Source: Candidatus Omnitrophota bacterium
Lineage (GTDB): Bacteria > Hinthialibacterota > Hinthialibacteria > Hinthialibacterales > Hinthialibacteraceae
Reading direction: 5' to 3'
Assembly: GCA_003598175.1 (NCBI GenBank)
Contig: QZKN01000016.1
Coordinates: 1 to 64,000 of the forward strand
DNA: 64,000 bases
The position numbers and the translations under genes were made by a program. The notes below the pieces were generated by a model. That model saw nothing but the letters and a program-made list of their open reading frames with translations, ran no database searches and was not told the DNA's origin. Below are positions 33,893 through 44,548 of this stretch, in pieces (the stretch's first letter is position 1; each line of letters begins with the position of its first letter).

Positions 33893-36520
33893 TCAGTGAC
33901 CATGAATCAAAGCGCTCGGTAAAATCCCCTCTTTCGGCAACCGATAAATTTCCACCTGATCGAGATAGGCGGACGCCGGTTCATTTCCCGCTATATTGGC
34001 CAGTTGAAACGCTGGGCGGATCGATGATCCGGGCGGATCGTATACGATAATCATCCAACGATATCCATCTCGATACGTTTCGCTGTTCGCATCGATATTC
34101 ACCGCAATCGATCCGTCCCACGATCCGTCCAACGCCGCCAAACCCACTTCCGCATCCGCGCCGGTGGTTTGCACCAATGCACGTATCAAAACGACATGTT
34201 CTCCCACATGCAATTCCGGAAATAACAACAGTTCCACTTCGCCCGGCGCGGCAGCAACGACAGCGCCGGTTTGGTCGCTTGCCGCATCGGTTCCGGGCGG
34301 AATCAATCCGACGGTGACAGAACCGGCGGACGCCTCGATAAATCCACCCGCCAGTCTGGTAAACTCACTTGCATCTTGTAACGGAAATTTCTGCAATGAT
34401 TCCGGCTCCTCCCAATTCATCGTCGATGAAGTGGGAGTGGAGTAAAATAAAAAGTTCGGAACGCTTCCCTCTTCAGGCAAAAGAAAGACTTCCATATTGT
34501 CCAGATACACCGTCACGCTTTGATTTCCGGCAAGGTTGGCCACCTGAAACGCGGGAATAACCGTGGTTCCCGGCGGATCGTAAACGACCATCATCCGTTG
34601 ATATTCGTTCAAGAACAGCTCACTATTCGCGGGAATGTTTGTGGCAATGGAATTGTCCATCGCGCCGTTCAGCGCCGCCAGACCTATTGCCGCGCCCGAG
34701 GCGGTGGATTGCACCGCGGCTCTTACAAGCACGACGCTGTTCTCCACCTCGATTGCGGGAAACAACAGCAGTTCGACAGCGCCGGGAGCGACCGTGATGG
34801 TCACTCCTTGCCCGTCGCTGAGATCGTTTTCGTCCGTCGGAATCGCGCCGATTTGATATCGTCCTATGAGCGCATCGATAAAACCACCCGGAATGACCGT
34901 AAACTCGCTTTCGGAATCCAACGGAAATACGCGAATCGGCGTCCATTCCTCCTCGGGTACGCCTTCCCCGCGCCAATGCAAGGTGTAATCCGCATCGCCG
35001 CCGGAACTTTCGCGGACTCGCAGCAAATAGACGCCGCCGGCCGGTGCGGTATAGCGAATCCGAAAATTGAAACCTGTGCCGCTGTCGTCATCGTGCGCGA
35101 CCAACGTTACGCCATCGGCCTGATACAGTTCGCCGTACGTGTCCGAATTTCGCAAAGTCTGAATTTCATAAGAAACGCCTTTTATCAGCGCTATTTTGAA
35201 CCAATCCGAAGGATCTATACTCGATAAACTGTGCGGACCGTGGCTTTGCTCCGTTTCTTTCGGATTGGCAAGTACGGTTGCGCCGTTCGCGCGATCGTCC
35301 ATCGGATCCCAACGGTCTCCGGTCGGAGAGGCTATGCTGTCAACCTGATAATGTAACGTATACGAAGCGTTGTTTCCGGCGGGATTCGTGCTGACGAGCA
35401 AATAATACACGCCGCCGTAATCGGGCGTGAATCGTATCATGAAATTATAACCCGCGCCGTCGTCATCGTTGCTCGCAACCGGCATCAAGCCGTCAGGTCC
35501 GTACAGCACGCCATACGTGTCGGAATTTCCGGACGTGCGGAATTGATACGGATCACCGGGCAGCAACGTGAATCGATACCAATCATCCGTGTCGGAAATC
35601 GATAAGGTGTGAACTCCACTCGTTTGTTCGGCCAATGTGGGGATTCCCAACGGCGTTGCATCTGCATGATTGTCATCGGCTGGATCCCATCGATCCCGGA
35701 TCGGCGTAGGAGCGCTTCGGACCTGCCGGAAATGCAATGTGTAAACAGCTTCACTGCCTTGATATAACTGCACGCGCAAAAAATATTTCCCTGGCGTTGT
35801 CGGCTCGAAAGAAATGAGAAAGTTATTTCCCGCTTCCCCATTGTTATCGAACGTGAGCGGCTCCGAACCGTCCGCATCGAACAACTCGGCGTACGTGTCG
35901 GCGTCGCCCGACGACCAGAATTCGTACAACGCCGCCTCCGTGATGGTAATTTGAAACCAGTCGAAACGATCGGTTGGGGATAAGGTGTGTGGTCCGTGGG
36001 TTTGTTCGGCGACGGTAGGGGAATTGAGTCGGGTTCCGCCTTCGCGAATGTCGTCCGTCGGATCCCATTCATCCCCCGGCGGCGGCGGCTCCGCTCCGCT
36101 GCGGTACGTGAGTGTATAAATTCCGTCCAGTTCCTCTTCAAACAAACTTACCCGCAAATAATAAATTCCATCGTGTGCGGGAACAAACCGAATCAAAAAG
36201 TTATAATTATCACCTCCGTCATCGTCTGAAGACACGCGAGTGGAGCCATCGGGATAATATAAATCGCCCACCGTATCCGCATCGCCGTTCGTGGTGAATT
36301 CATAAACGATGCCGGAAAACAAGTGGACTTGAAACCAATCCTCCGTATCCGTTTCCGATAGCATGTGAAGTCCGTGCGATTGCGCCGTTTCGTCGGGCGG
36401 AGCGAGCAATGTGGCGCCTACGATCGTGTCGTCGAGCGGATCCCATTCGTCCATGATAACCTGGCCCATACAGGGGAATCCAACCGCCAGCGCAACAACC
36501 AGCAATAGCATCTGTTTCAT
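33893..36520 (-). CDS. Secreted protein with four PPC-type repeats and two C-terminal paralogous domains
   Basis: An 875-residue exported protein. After the signal peptide (MKQMLLLVVALAVGFPCMG) come four ~117-residue bacterial pre-peptidase C-terminal (PPC) repeats, each opening with D-x-W-D-P-x-D-D, containing DWF(Q/K)-x-x and SDTYGELY-like strands, and closing YTLHWR-like. Two ~160-residue repeats follow, each with (S)EFTxxxGGFI, APGxVELLLFP, VVLxRAxVQ and GLAALxGxxDxSIAxNI. No protease domain is present, so it is an adhesion- or scaffold-like secreted protein; the final part is related to the C terminus of the neighbouring giant protein. GGGGAG lies about 9 bp before the ATG at 36520. Confidence 0.8.
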   Translation of the reverse strand: MKQMLLLVVALAVGFPCMGQVIMDEWDPLDDTIVGATLLAPPDETAQSHGLHMLSETDTEDWFQVHLFSGIVYEFTTNGDADTVGDLYYPDGSTRVSSDDDGGDNYNFLIRFVPAHDGIYYLRVSLFEEELDGIYTLTYRSGAEPPPPGDEWDPTDDIREGGTRLNSPTVAEQTHGPHTLSPTDRFDWFQITITEAALYEFWSSGDADTYAELFDADGSEPLTFDNNGEAGNNFLISFEPTTPGKYFLRVQLYQGSEAVYTLHFRQVRSAPTPIRDRWDPADDNHADATPLGIPTLAEQTSGVHTLSISDTDDWYRFTLLPGDPYQFRTSGNSDTYGVLYGPDGLMPVASNDDDGAGYNFMIRFTPDYGGVYYLLVSTNPAGNNASYTLHYQVDSIASPTGDRWDPMDDRANGATVLANPKETEQSHGPHSLSSIDPSDWFKIALIKGVSYEIQTLRNSDTYGELYQADGVTLVAHDDDSGTGFNFRIRYTAPAGGVYLLRVRESSGGDADYTLHWRGEGVPEEEWTPIRVFPLDSESEFTVIPGGFIDALIGRYQIGAIPTDENDLSDGQGVTITVAPGAVELLLFPAIEVENSVVLVRAAVQSTASGAAIGLAALNGAMDNSIATNIPANSELFLNEYQRMMVVYDPPGTTVIPAFQVANLAGNQSVTVYLDNMEVFLLPEEGSVPNFLFYSTPTSSTMNWEEPESLQKFPLQDASEFTRLAGGFIEASAGSVTVGLIPPGTDAASDQTGAVVAAAPGEVELLLFPELHVGEHVVLIRALVQTTGADAEVGLAALDGSWDGSIAVNIDANSETYRDGYRWMIIVYDPPGSSIRPAFQLANIAGNEPASAYLDQVEIYRLPKEGILPSALIHGH

Positions 36521-37041
36521 TCCAATTTCTCCCCGACTCATTAGAATTATCGCAACCGGGTCGTCTTCACATTGTAACAAAATACCAAAACGATTTCGAA
36601 TCCGAGACCCGGCTTTTTTGCATTATACCCGAAATCGAATATACCTGATCAGGAATAAAACACTTGTTTGTCCTCCTTATGAAATTATTAAAACAGTAAA
36701 ACTTTATATATTGTCCATACATAAAAAAAATGCCAGGATTCTTTGCAAAAATCCATTGAAACGTTGTAATTCTTTGAATAATTGGTATACTTGAAGTCAT
36801 GGACTGTTTATGCTGTCATTGATTTGCGATCTCTGATCTATTTATATTTCCGGTTGAATTTGCTGTCGTGTGTGGTCTCTCTTCGCATTTCCGCTTGAGT
36901 AAACTCGCTTTGTTCTTCATGAGGACAAATCGATTCCGTTCTTTGATTTCATTTTGAAATATAATGAGGGAAACAAATTTGCCGATACATGATGGTATCG
37001 AATCATCCCACAATCATGCCGGATGAAACAGAGGTATATTC
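36521..37041. other. Divergent intergenic region
   Basis: About 520 bp, AT-rich, between two divergently transcribed genes for secreted repeat proteins; it must hold both promoters. Short open frames on the minus strand have no family resemblance. The region just before 37042 contains AGAGG at 37031-37035, a likely ribosome-binding site. Confidence 0.45.
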
Positions 37042-40000
37042 ATGAATAAGTTGTCGCAATGTAACGTCGCCCTGTTTTTGGTATTTTTACTTCCTCTTTC
37101 AACAAGCAGTTCCATTCCCTTGATTTCAGTCACGCTACAAACCGTGATTACTCAAAATTCGGGAGGCGAGATTATCGTCACTCTCGCAGGGACTGGAAAC
37201 AACGCTTTTTCCGGCGACGGCGCTCCGGCGATCGATGCCGCATTATCGTTTCCGTCCGGCATTTTTGCGGATGATGTGGGCAATGTGTATATCGTGGATC
37301 ACTCCAATCAGCGAATTCGTAAAGTGGATTCGTTGGGAAACATCAACACCATCGCGGGAAATGGATCGACCGGATTCAATAAAGACGGCATCCCGGCGAC
37401 AACGGCAAGTTTGAACAATCCGAACGGCATTTGGGTGGATGAATCGGGAAATATTTATATTGCGGATACCTTCAACCATCGCGTTCGCAAAATCGATGTC
37501 TCCGGAATAATCACCACCATCGCCGGAAACGGGGAATTCGGCTATACCGGCGACGGTTTGCTGGCAACAGAAGCGCGGTTAAATAAACCGTTCGGTTTAT
37601 TTATGGACAATTCAAACAATCTGTACATCGCCGATTCCGGAAACAACGTCATCCGCAGAGTCGATTCAAACGGCAGGATCAATACCATCGTCGGAATCGG
37701 CGAAGCGGGCTACAGCGGCGACGGCGATTCCGCCACCCGCGCCCGATTGCATGGTCCCACATCCGTTTTCAAGGATACGCAGGGAAATCTCTATATCGCG
37801 GATACAGAAAACAACGTGATCCGCAAGGTTTTGCCGTCCGGAACCATCATCACGATTGCCGGAAATGGGGAAGCCGGATACTCCGGCGATAACAGTTCCG
37901 CTCTCAATGCGAGATTAACGAAACCATCGGGAATCCGGATTAATGGCGGAAATCTCTACATCGCGGATACGGAAAACAACGTGATCCGCAGAGTGGATGA
38001 ATCGAACAAGATCACAACCGTTGCCGGCGACGGAAACAGTGGGTTTTCGGGTGAGGGCGCAATCGCCGTCTCCGCTTCGTTGAATCGTCCGCTGGATATC
38101 GCCTTTTCACAGGATGGCAAATTGATTGTTTCCGATACGCGCAACCATCGCATACGAATTTTACATGATCCCGAACCGGTCACGGCGGACGCAGGGGAGA
38201 ATCAAACCGGACCGGTCGGCGTTCCCATTCAATTGAATGGTACGCCGGGCGGCGGCGATGGAACGTATCTGTTCAATTGGACGATCCTTTCCGGTCCGGA
38301 TAACAATTCCCGCCAGTTCTCATCGAATTCAATCGAATATCCGATTTTTTATCCCAATCTGGTCGGTACGTACGTATTGCAATTCACCGTGAACGATGAA
38401 AATCAGGAACCGGTCAGCGACAGATTGACCATCGTCGCCATTTCCGTGAATCCTCTCAATTCGGTCATCGTCACCGACACGATCGCTACGAATTTCGATT
38501 TGAGCAACAACCGCGATTATGACCCGCTCGACAGTCGTGAATTGGTAGTGCAGTGGGATTTCGAGTCAGCGGATATCCATGTCGCCGACATACTCGACAT
38601 TCATGTTTATATTCAAATTGATGGTCAGGAAGAACCGACTTATTTGGGACGAACCGGAAATCCGGCCGCATCGTATTTGGAATGGCGAGAAACGAATTCG
38701 CCGTTGATTGCGCCTCTTTATCGAAGCGGGCCGCAATACGGTGAACGCTATCAATTTCAGGTATTCGTATTGACGCGCAGCGGAAGCCCGCTCTTTTACG
38801 GCCCGCTCCATACGCTGGGGCCGGTCGAATTTCTCGAACTGGTGGATCCGACGGCAACGCCGACAAACACACCCACGCGTACTCATACGCCCGAACCAAC
38901 GAATACGCCGACGGCGACTCCGTCAAATACTCTCACGTTTACGCCAACGCCATCGGCGACGCCGCTTCCGACAAACACTACACCGCCGAGTATGACGCCG
39001 GTTCCCACGCCGACCAACACGCCCGCGCCTGAACCAACGGCTACCCATACAACAGTTCCCGCACAACCGACCGCCACACCGACAAACACAGAAACCACAC
39101 CGCCGACGCTGACGCCAACGAATACTGCGACAGCTACATCAACTCATACGCCGGCGGCGACATCCATACCAACCCATACGCCGGAACCGTCCATTCCGCC
39201 CACGGCGATCAATACCCCTGTGATTCCCACGGCCATATCGACAAATACCCCGATCTCAACCCCAACATCACCTCCTACCGTAAGCGTGACTTCAACCTAT
39301 ACGCCCACGAATTCCCCTTTATCGACGCCGACAAACTCCCCAACACCGCCTTATACGGCAACGAATACTCCTTCCAATACGCCGACGAATACACGAACGC
39401 CCAGCGCAACGCCCATTCCGCCCGAATCCGTGGAATTGATTATCAACGGACCGACCATTTCCGGAAATATATCGAATATCGGGGAAGAAGATTGGTATCG
39501 TTTCTCGACCAATGCCACGCTCACTCACATCATCGAAACGCATTTGGGACCGAACGACGTCCTGACAGACACAACGATGTTTCTTTATGGACCGGATAAT
39601 CACACGACTCTGATAGCGTTTGATGATGATGGGGGAGTTCTGTGGTTATCCAGAATTGCTGCTTCATTGGCGGCGAATCATACTTATTACGTGAAAGTGA
39701 TCGGTTATGGTGGATTCGAAACCGGTCCTTACACAATCGATGTGACCGCGCAGATCCCTACTCCCACGTCTACTTCAACGCCGACGAGAACGTCGACCTA
39801 TACGCCGACGCCGTTTACCGGCGATCCGGAAATCCGCATTGATCCGTTGACGTTGGATTTCATCCGTATCGGACAGGATGAAGAGAATCCCCCGGCCAAA
39901 CAGCGCCTTGAACGGGAAGAGCCGATCAGCGATTGGAATATTTTACTCAAGACCGGAACCATTGAAACGCAAATACAACCTTCCAATCAATTGGATTCCA

Positions 40001-43000
40001 TTGCGAAAGCCGTTCACAACAGCAATGGAAAACACGTTTTGATGCAATTTCACCGCCTCCCCTCTCCGTCGGAACAGCGGGAAATGGAACGACAGGGAAT
40101 TCGTCTGTTAAGCTACGTCCCCAACATGGCATATTGGGCTTCGATTAAAAATTCACGTACGACGCTATCCAAATTAACCGACAACTCGGACATCCGTTGG
40201 ATGACTGGCGCCGCGCTGGTTGATAAATTATCGCCGGAGGCGGCCGCAGGCTGGTTTCCCCATTATGCGCTGCTTGACGACGGCCGTGTGGATGTTTGCG
40301 TGACATTTTTCGCGGACGTCGACGCCGATGAAGCCCTGCGCGCCGTGGAAGCGATCGGCGGCGAAAGTATAGGCTGGGAACACGCTCTCACGCTTCGCGT
40401 CGCGATCTTTCCACAAACGTTGAAAGCGCTTTCTTCGCTCGATCTCGTCGAATGGGTAGAGGCGCGTCCCGCTCCCTATCAGGAATTGAACGCCGTGGCC
40501 GCCCAGCGGATTCACGTGGCCGAATTGTATTCACTGCCCCATAATCTGAACGGTAAAAATGTAATTGTAGGCGTGTGGGATGGCGGAAAAATCGATCCGC
40601 ATTCCGAATTCGGTTCCCGCATGACGGTCATCAACTCCGGGGCCAGCGTCAGCAGCCACGCCACACACGTCGGCGGCACGATCGGCGCATCCGGCGCAGG
40701 GCGGTCGAACGCGAAAGGCATGGCGCCGAATGTGATTCTGCGCTCCTACGATTGGAATAACGACACGAGCGAAATGCGCGCCGGTTATGCGGCGGGGATC
40801 CGATTATCCAACCATTCGTATGGTTTGATCGTCGGCTGGTATTGGAACAGCGCGAAAAATGCATGGGAAAATTGGGGAAATTCCTCCTTGTTCGGCGATT
40901 ACACTTCCACATCGCGCGAATGGGACAGCGTGGTGAACGACACGGGTCTGATCGTATTCAAATCCGCCGGCAACGATCGCAACGACGGTCCCGGCGCCGG
41001 TCAAAAAGACGGTCCCTACGATTGTCTGCCGCCCGGCGGAGTCGCCAAGAACATCATCACGATCGGCGCGACCACTGACAATGACGGCATGACCGTTTTC
41101 AGCAGCTGGGGACCTACCGATGACGGTCGAGTGAAACCGGATCTCACCGCGAACGGCGAGGGACTGTATTCCACCCTGCCCGGCAACAGCTACGGCAGTT
41201 ATTCCGGCACGTCGATGTCGTCACCCAGCGCTTGCGGCGCGGGCGCGATGCTCTACCAAAAATACGCGGAGACTCTGAACGAAGAACCGTCTCCGACAAC
41301 GCTGAAAGCGCTGCTTATTCACGGCGCGGTGGACAAAGGGCGTCCCGGACCGGATTATGAATACGGTTGGGGATTGATCGACGCCGGCAAAAGCGCCGAT
41401 CTGCTCGAAGGAAGAATGTGGCGAACCGGCTCGGTCACGAACAACACGTTCACACCCTACCGCGTGTCGGTCAACGGCGGTCCGATCAAAGTCACGTTGG
41501 TCTGGACCGATCCCCCCGGCTCCACTTCCGCGGCGAAAGCGCTCGTAAACGATTTGGATCTCGTTCTACGTTCTCCGTCAGGGACGATATACCGCCCGTG
41601 GATCTTGCAGGGATTGAGCAATCCCACAGCCAACGCAACGACGGGCGTCAATCAGGTCGACAACGTCGAACAGGTAGTGATCGACAATCCGCAAACGGGT
41701 TTGTGGACGATCGAAGTGCGCGGCAGCGTCGTTCCGCAGGGAGAGGCAAATTACACTGTCGTCACGGAACTGCTGGAAGATATGGGAACGTCTCAATCGT
41801 TCCGCATTTATAATGACGGCACAGCGCCGCTCAACGTCACATCGATCACTACTGACGAAGGGGATTGGCTTTATTGGTCACCCGAAGCTCCTTTCACAAT
41901 ACTGCCGGGCGAAAATCAAAAAGTAAACGTATCCGTCGCTTATGATCAATCGCCTCTTGGTCAATCCTCCATCCGCCTGATCATCGAATCCAATGATCCC
42001 CATCCGGAACACAATCCGTTTCCGCATGGCGTCTTCATTAACGTAAACAATAACGCCACACCAACGCCGACGCCAAGCCATACGCCGACCAATACGAGCA
42101 CGCCGACGCCGAGCCATACGCCGACGCCGACAAATACAACCGTTGCGACCGCGACCTTACCACCAAGCAATACTTCCACGCCTTTACCGCCTGACCCGCC
42201 GACTGCGACTCCCAAGGCCGCTTCCACGCCTGGTCCGGAAGCCACTTCGACGCCGGTTCCACTCCAAACGGCAACGCCGATACCGGCGGCCACGTCCACG
42301 CCGGCGCCCGGTTCAACCTCGACGCCGACGCCGGAAGCGACATCGACGCCGGTATCTGCACTTTCTCCGACGCCGTCGCCGACATTTACCCGTACACCAA
42401 CTCCGACAACCGGTCCGTCCGGTCCGCTACGGGTTCTCTTCCCCTTCGATCCGCTGACCGAAACATTGCAATCGTTGGGATTCACGAAAATTCCCTTCAC
42501 CACCAACGCGGGAATCAATGTGATCCCTCTCAATCCCGGCAACGCGGAATCTACCAATGGGATAGGTTTGAAGGCGGTGTTGACTCGCGGAGAATTCACG
42601 GTTTTCAATGGTCCGGCGCTGGCGGTTACGGAAAATCCGGTCCGATTTAGGCTTTGGTTCAACATCTCCGATCCCGCCGTCCAGATTGCTCTCGGCGCGT
42701 ATACGGAAATCGACGGATTGTCCGGCGCCGCGTCCTACACGATGCGCGGCGTTCCTGAATTTGCGGTCAATACCTGGCAGCAAACCGAAATCGAGATCGC
42801 CACGGGATACACGCGCGTCGCTCCGTTTATCGTTCTCTACAACGCGGGAACTCGCAACGATGCGCAGGTTCGCATCGACAATCTTGAGGTAATCATGGGC
42901 GACATGCGCGACGCCGGTTCCCGCATCGAAAACCTCGAATGGCATCCCAATTTTTGGCTGGATGAAGGGAATTACGGTTCCGCCGTCATCGACGGCGTCA

Positions 43001-43338
43001 CGCTGGTGATGGAAAAAACCGCCGAGCAAAGCCTCAGCCGCTTCGTCGCCTATTATGCCCAACAAGTTTTCCCCAACCGCGTCACGGTCGAGGTGGATGT
43101 TATCCGCGACTACGGCGACAATGGCACTTTGACGATTTGGGTTGGAAACGGCCCCAGCGCATTCCAAAAAGAAATTCCATTATGGATGCTGCCGTCGGGC
43201 GAAACCAAGACGTTGACATTGGCCGGCGTAACCACCCAACCGTCCGGTTTCATGCACGTGGTGTTGCAAATATCCGGTCGTGATAACGAACGCATTCGCA
43301 TTCCGGCGGTGAGGGTATATGAAATAAGCGCAAATTAA
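37042..43338 (+). CDS. Giant secreted NHL / PPC / subtilisin-like serine protease with Thr-Pro-rich linkers
   Basis: A 2098-residue exported protein. In order: signal peptide; an NHL propeller (about 45-375; repeats of TIAGNGxxGYSGDG and [16 protein letters not shown]); a PKD-like domain (376-475); a beta domain; a long Thr-Pro-rich linker (603-794); a PPC domain (795-910); a short linker; and a ~230-residue propeptide-like region. Then come a subtilisin S8 domain with D1180 (GVWDGGK), H1206 (SSHATHVGG), [10 protein letters not shown] and S1391 (SGTSMSSP), a companion beta-sandwich, a beta domain with NDGTAPLNV, a second TP linker (1671-1793) and a C-terminal domain related to the repeats of the adjacent minus-strand protein. 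The full triad suggests an active extracellular protease, perhaps self-processing; the linkers would place its modules far apart. Confidence 0.9.
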   Translation: MNKLSQCNVALFLVFLLPLSTSSSIPLISVTLQTVITQNSGGEIIVTLAGTGNNAFSGDGAPAIDAALSFPSGIFADDVGNVYIVDHSNQRIRKVDSLGNINTIAGNGSTGFNKDGIPATTASLNNPNGIWVDESGNIYIADTFNHRVRKIDVSGIITTIAGNGEFGYTGDGLLATEARLNKPFGLFMDNSNNLYIADSGNNVIRRVDSNGRINTIVGIGEAGYSGDGDSATRARLHGPTSVFKDTQGNLYIADTENNVIRKVLPSGTIITIAGNGEAGYSGDNSSALNARLTKPSGIRINGGNLYIADTENNVIRRVDESNKITTVAGDGNSGFSGEGAIAVSASLNRPLDIAFSQDGKLIVSDTRNHRIRILHDPEPVTADAGENQTGPVGVPIQLNGTPGGGDGTYLFNWTILSGPDNNSRQFSSNSIEYPIFYPNLVGTYVLQFTVNDENQEPVSDRLTIVAISVNPLNSVIVTDTIATNFDLSNNRDYDPLDSRELVVQWDFESADIHVADILDIHVYIQIDGQEEPTYLGRTGNPAASYLEWRETNSPLIAPLYRSGPQYGERYQFQVFVLTRSGSPLFYGPLHTLGPVEFLELVDPTATPTNTPTRTHTPEPTNTPTATPSNTLTFTPTPSATPLPTNTTPPSMTPVPTPTNTPAPEPTATHTTVPAQPTATPTNTETTPPTLTPTNTATATSTHTPAATSIPTHTPEPSIPPTAINTPVIPTAISTNTPISTPTSPPTVSVTSTYTPTNSPLSTPTNSPTPPYTATNTPSNTPTNTRTPSATPIPPESVELIINGPTISGNISNIGEEDWYRFSTNATLTHIIETHLGPNDVLTDTTMFLYGPDNHTTLIAFDDDGGVLWLSRIAASLAANHTYYVKVIGYGGFETGPYTIDVTAQIPTPTSTSTPTRTSTYTPTPFTGDPEIRIDPLTLDFIRIGQDEENPPAKQRLEREEPISDWNILLKTGTIETQIQPSNQLDSIAKAVHNSNGKHVLMQFHRLPSPSEQREMERQGIRLLSYVPNMAYWASIKNSRTTLSKLTDNSDIRWMTGAALVDKLSPEAAAGWFPHYALLDDGRVDVCVTFFADVDADEALRAVEAIGGESIGWEHALTLRVAIFPQTLKALSSLDLVEWVEARPAPYQELNAVAAQRIHVAELYSLPHNLNGKNVIVGVWDGGKIDPHSEFGSRMTVINSGASVSSHATHVGGTIGASGAGRSNAKGMAPNVILRSYDWNNDTSEMRAGYAAGIRLSNHSYGLIVGWYWNSAKNAWENWGNSSLFGDYTSTSREWDSVVNDTGLIVFKSAGNDRNDGPGAGQKDGPYDCLPPGGVAKNIITIGATTDNDGMTVFSSWGPTDDGRVKPDLTANGEGLYSTLPGNSYGSYSGTSMSSPSACGAGAMLYQKYAETLNEEPSPTTLKALLIHGAVDKGRPGPDYEYGWGLIDAGKSADLLEGRMWRTGSVTNNTFTPYRVSVNGGPIKVTLVWTDPPGSTSAAKALVNDLDLVLRSPSGTIYRPWILQGLSNPTANATTGVNQVDNVEQVVIDNPQTGLWTIEVRGSVVPQGEANYTVVTELLEDMGTSQSFRIYNDGTAPLNVTSITTDEGDWLYWSPEAPFTILPGENQKVNVSVAYDQSPLGQSSIRLIIESNDPHPEHNPFPHGVFINVNNNATPTPTPSHTPTNTSTPTPSHTPTPTNTTVATATLPPSNTSTPLPPDPPTATPKAASTPGPEATSTPVPLQTATPIPAATSTPAPGSTSTPTPEATSTPVSALSPTPSPTFTRTPTPTTGPSGPLRVLFPFDPLTETLQSLGFTKIPFTTNAGINVIPLNPGNAESTNGIGLKAVLTRGEFTVFNGPALAVTENPVRFRLWFNISDPAVQIALGAYTEIDGLSGAASYTMRGVPEFAVNTWQQTEIEIATGYTRVAPFIVLYNAGTRNDAQVRIDNLEVIMGDMRDAGSRIENLEWHPNFWLDEGNYGSAVIDGVTLVMEKTAEQSLSRFVAYYAQQVFPNRVTVEVDVIRDYGDNGTLTIWVGNGPSAFQKEIPLWMLPSGETKTLTLAGVTTQPSGFMHVVLQISGRDNERIRIPAVRVYEISAN
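38850..39425 (+). repeat. Coding Thr-Pro-rich low-complexity tract
   Basis: About 190 codons dominated by (T/S/A)-P-T-(N/A/H)-T-P-like units with varied codons, not exact DNA repeats. A similar tract lies at 42055-42420. The antisense strand is also open here as a by-product of composition. Confidence 0.85.
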
Positions 43339-43424
43339 CAATGAATATTTTTATGATTGATGTGGCAGAGAGTACACAAAAGAAGATCAAGTGAAATGGG
43401 GAAAACGGGTTCACCTCATTTATC

Positions 43425-44024
43425 CTATTGATAACGCTTCACAACCCAGCGGTGCATGCCCACCGAAGCTCCTCCTTCGTTGCGAAGGCGGGATAATTTA
43501 ACTGTTTTGTCGGTTGATCCGTTGGTTGGCGAAGGACTCAGGTTTTCTTCCTCCTGTTCCAATTCCTGCTGAATCTCGATGTGACGTTGAATTTCTTCTC
43601 GGGCTTCACTCGCGCGCACGGTCAGTTTCTTCTCTTCGGACATTTCGAAAATGCCCTCATCCACCCATGCTTCGACGTCGCGAATGCTCAATTCATCTTT
43701 GCCGGTATAAAAGACGCGAACCGAGGAAAACGGATCGAAGTGAAGTTTCTTCGCCCGTTCGTAATCCCCATACAAATCCATGATTTCGTACAGCGTCACC
43801 ATGCTGCCGTACAGGCGCATACAATCATGCACCGCGAGAAGAAGTTCCCGATCGCGCTTACTGCACAATCCGCATAAAGGACGTTTTTTAATCTCACGTC
43901 CATTAAAAATATATTTCGCGTTTTTATTAACGACTCGCACTGGAATACCGCAACGCGCGCAAAACGAAGCGCTTTGACAGCCGGCATTCCCAGCGTCATT
44001 TGTTTGATACCAATCTCGTTTCAT
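43425..44024 (-). CDS. Hypothetical protein with double CxxC zinc-knuckle
   Basis: A 199-residue cytoplasmic protein (no signal peptide). Two CxxC pairs, C22/C25 (FCARCG) and C51/C54 (LCGLCSKRD), would form a zinc-binding module. A helical middle follows (DRELLLAVHDCMRLYG) and a segment SVRVFYTGKDELSIRDVEAWVDEG with a helix-turn-helix-like character, then a Glu/Gln-rich coiled coil (about 145-170) and a basic tail. I do not recognise the family; nucleic-acid binding is only a guess. The start at 44024 is supported by GAGGAG about 8 bp upstream. Confidence 0.65.
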   Translation of the reverse strand: MKRDWYQTNDAGNAGCQSASFCARCGIPVRVVNKNAKYIFNGREIKKRPLCGLCSKRDRELLLAVHDCMRLYGSMVTLYEIMDLYGDYERAKKLHFDPFSSVRVFYTGKDELSIRDVEAWVDEGIFEMSEEKKLTVRASEAREEIQRHIEIQQELEQEEENLSPSPTNGSTDKTVKLSRLRNEGGASVGMHRWVVKRYQ

Positions 44025-44340
44025 GAAAACGACACTCCTCAACCAGGCTCATGATGGAAGGAGAATGCATAGAATTCAATCGCAAATATCTTATCTTATC
44101 AAGGAACGACTTTCCCCACAAGAGTAAATCGATGGAAACAGCTGGAAAAGAATGGGAATCTATCGATCTCGGCTTTGCCTCTTCATTCTGTATAATATGT
44201 GAGGAATTCACCGGTCATATATTGACAGGATTGTCCTATAGGATTACATTTATGCAATAGTTTGTTTTTCTTTGTCAGAGAATGCGGTGGGAACAATGGC
44301 GTTCAACAAAAGAGGAAAATAACCTGTGTTGAATTAAACG

Positions 44341-44400
44341 CGGGTAGAGCAAGCGTCCCCGCTTGCCGAACGATGCAAGCGAGAACGCTTGCTCTACCCG
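44341..44400. repeat. Nested inverted repeat
   Basis: Perfect 15-bp outer arms (CGGGTAGAGCAAGCG at 44341-44355 and its complement at 44386-44400) enclose a perfect 7-bp inner pair (CGCTTGC / GCAAGCG, 44360-44366 and 44375-44381). The inner arms repeat the CAAGCG word of the outer arms, so two alternative folds are possible. It directly abuts the palindromic element on its right. Confidence 0.8.
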
Positions 44401-44409
44401 TGTTATTTA

Positions 44410-44524
44410 TATATAAAACCGCCATGATCGGTTGATCACAACGAAGGGATGAAAATCTTTGTGGTGCGGACCTCTGGTCTGCACGTGCAGACCAGAGGTC
44501 CGCACCACAATTTTTTCATATAAA
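44410..44524 (+). repeat. Intergenic palindromic element, copy A
   Basis: Left arm ATATAAAACCGCC, then the hairpin TGATC-GGTT-GATCA, then CACAACGAAGGGATGAAAAT, followed by a 52-bp perfect palindrome (44459-44510) and a right arm TTTTTTCATATAAA. The same layout is found on the minus strand at 58611-58710 with a different palindromic core. The palindrome plus T6 could also act as a terminator just before the downstream binding-protein gene. Confidence 0.78.
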
Positions 44525-44548
44525 AACAAAAAGAAAGGCTTCGTAGCA

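Noticed and set aside
36567-37013. Two short minus-strand open frames in the divergent gap
   Set aside because: No ribosome-binding site, no family resemblance, amino-acid composition typical of random AT-rich DNA.
38883-39098. Open frame on the minus strand with a Val/Gly-rich product
   Set aside because: It lies opposite the Thr-Pro-rich linker of the giant protease; the repetitive ACG/CCG codons leave the reverse strand open. The same applies around 41961-42665.
37042-43338. Several separate genes instead of one giant protein
   Set aside because: A single uninterrupted frame with one signal peptide links all domains, and no internal start with a ribosome-binding site or signal peptide is evident before the subtilisin domain.
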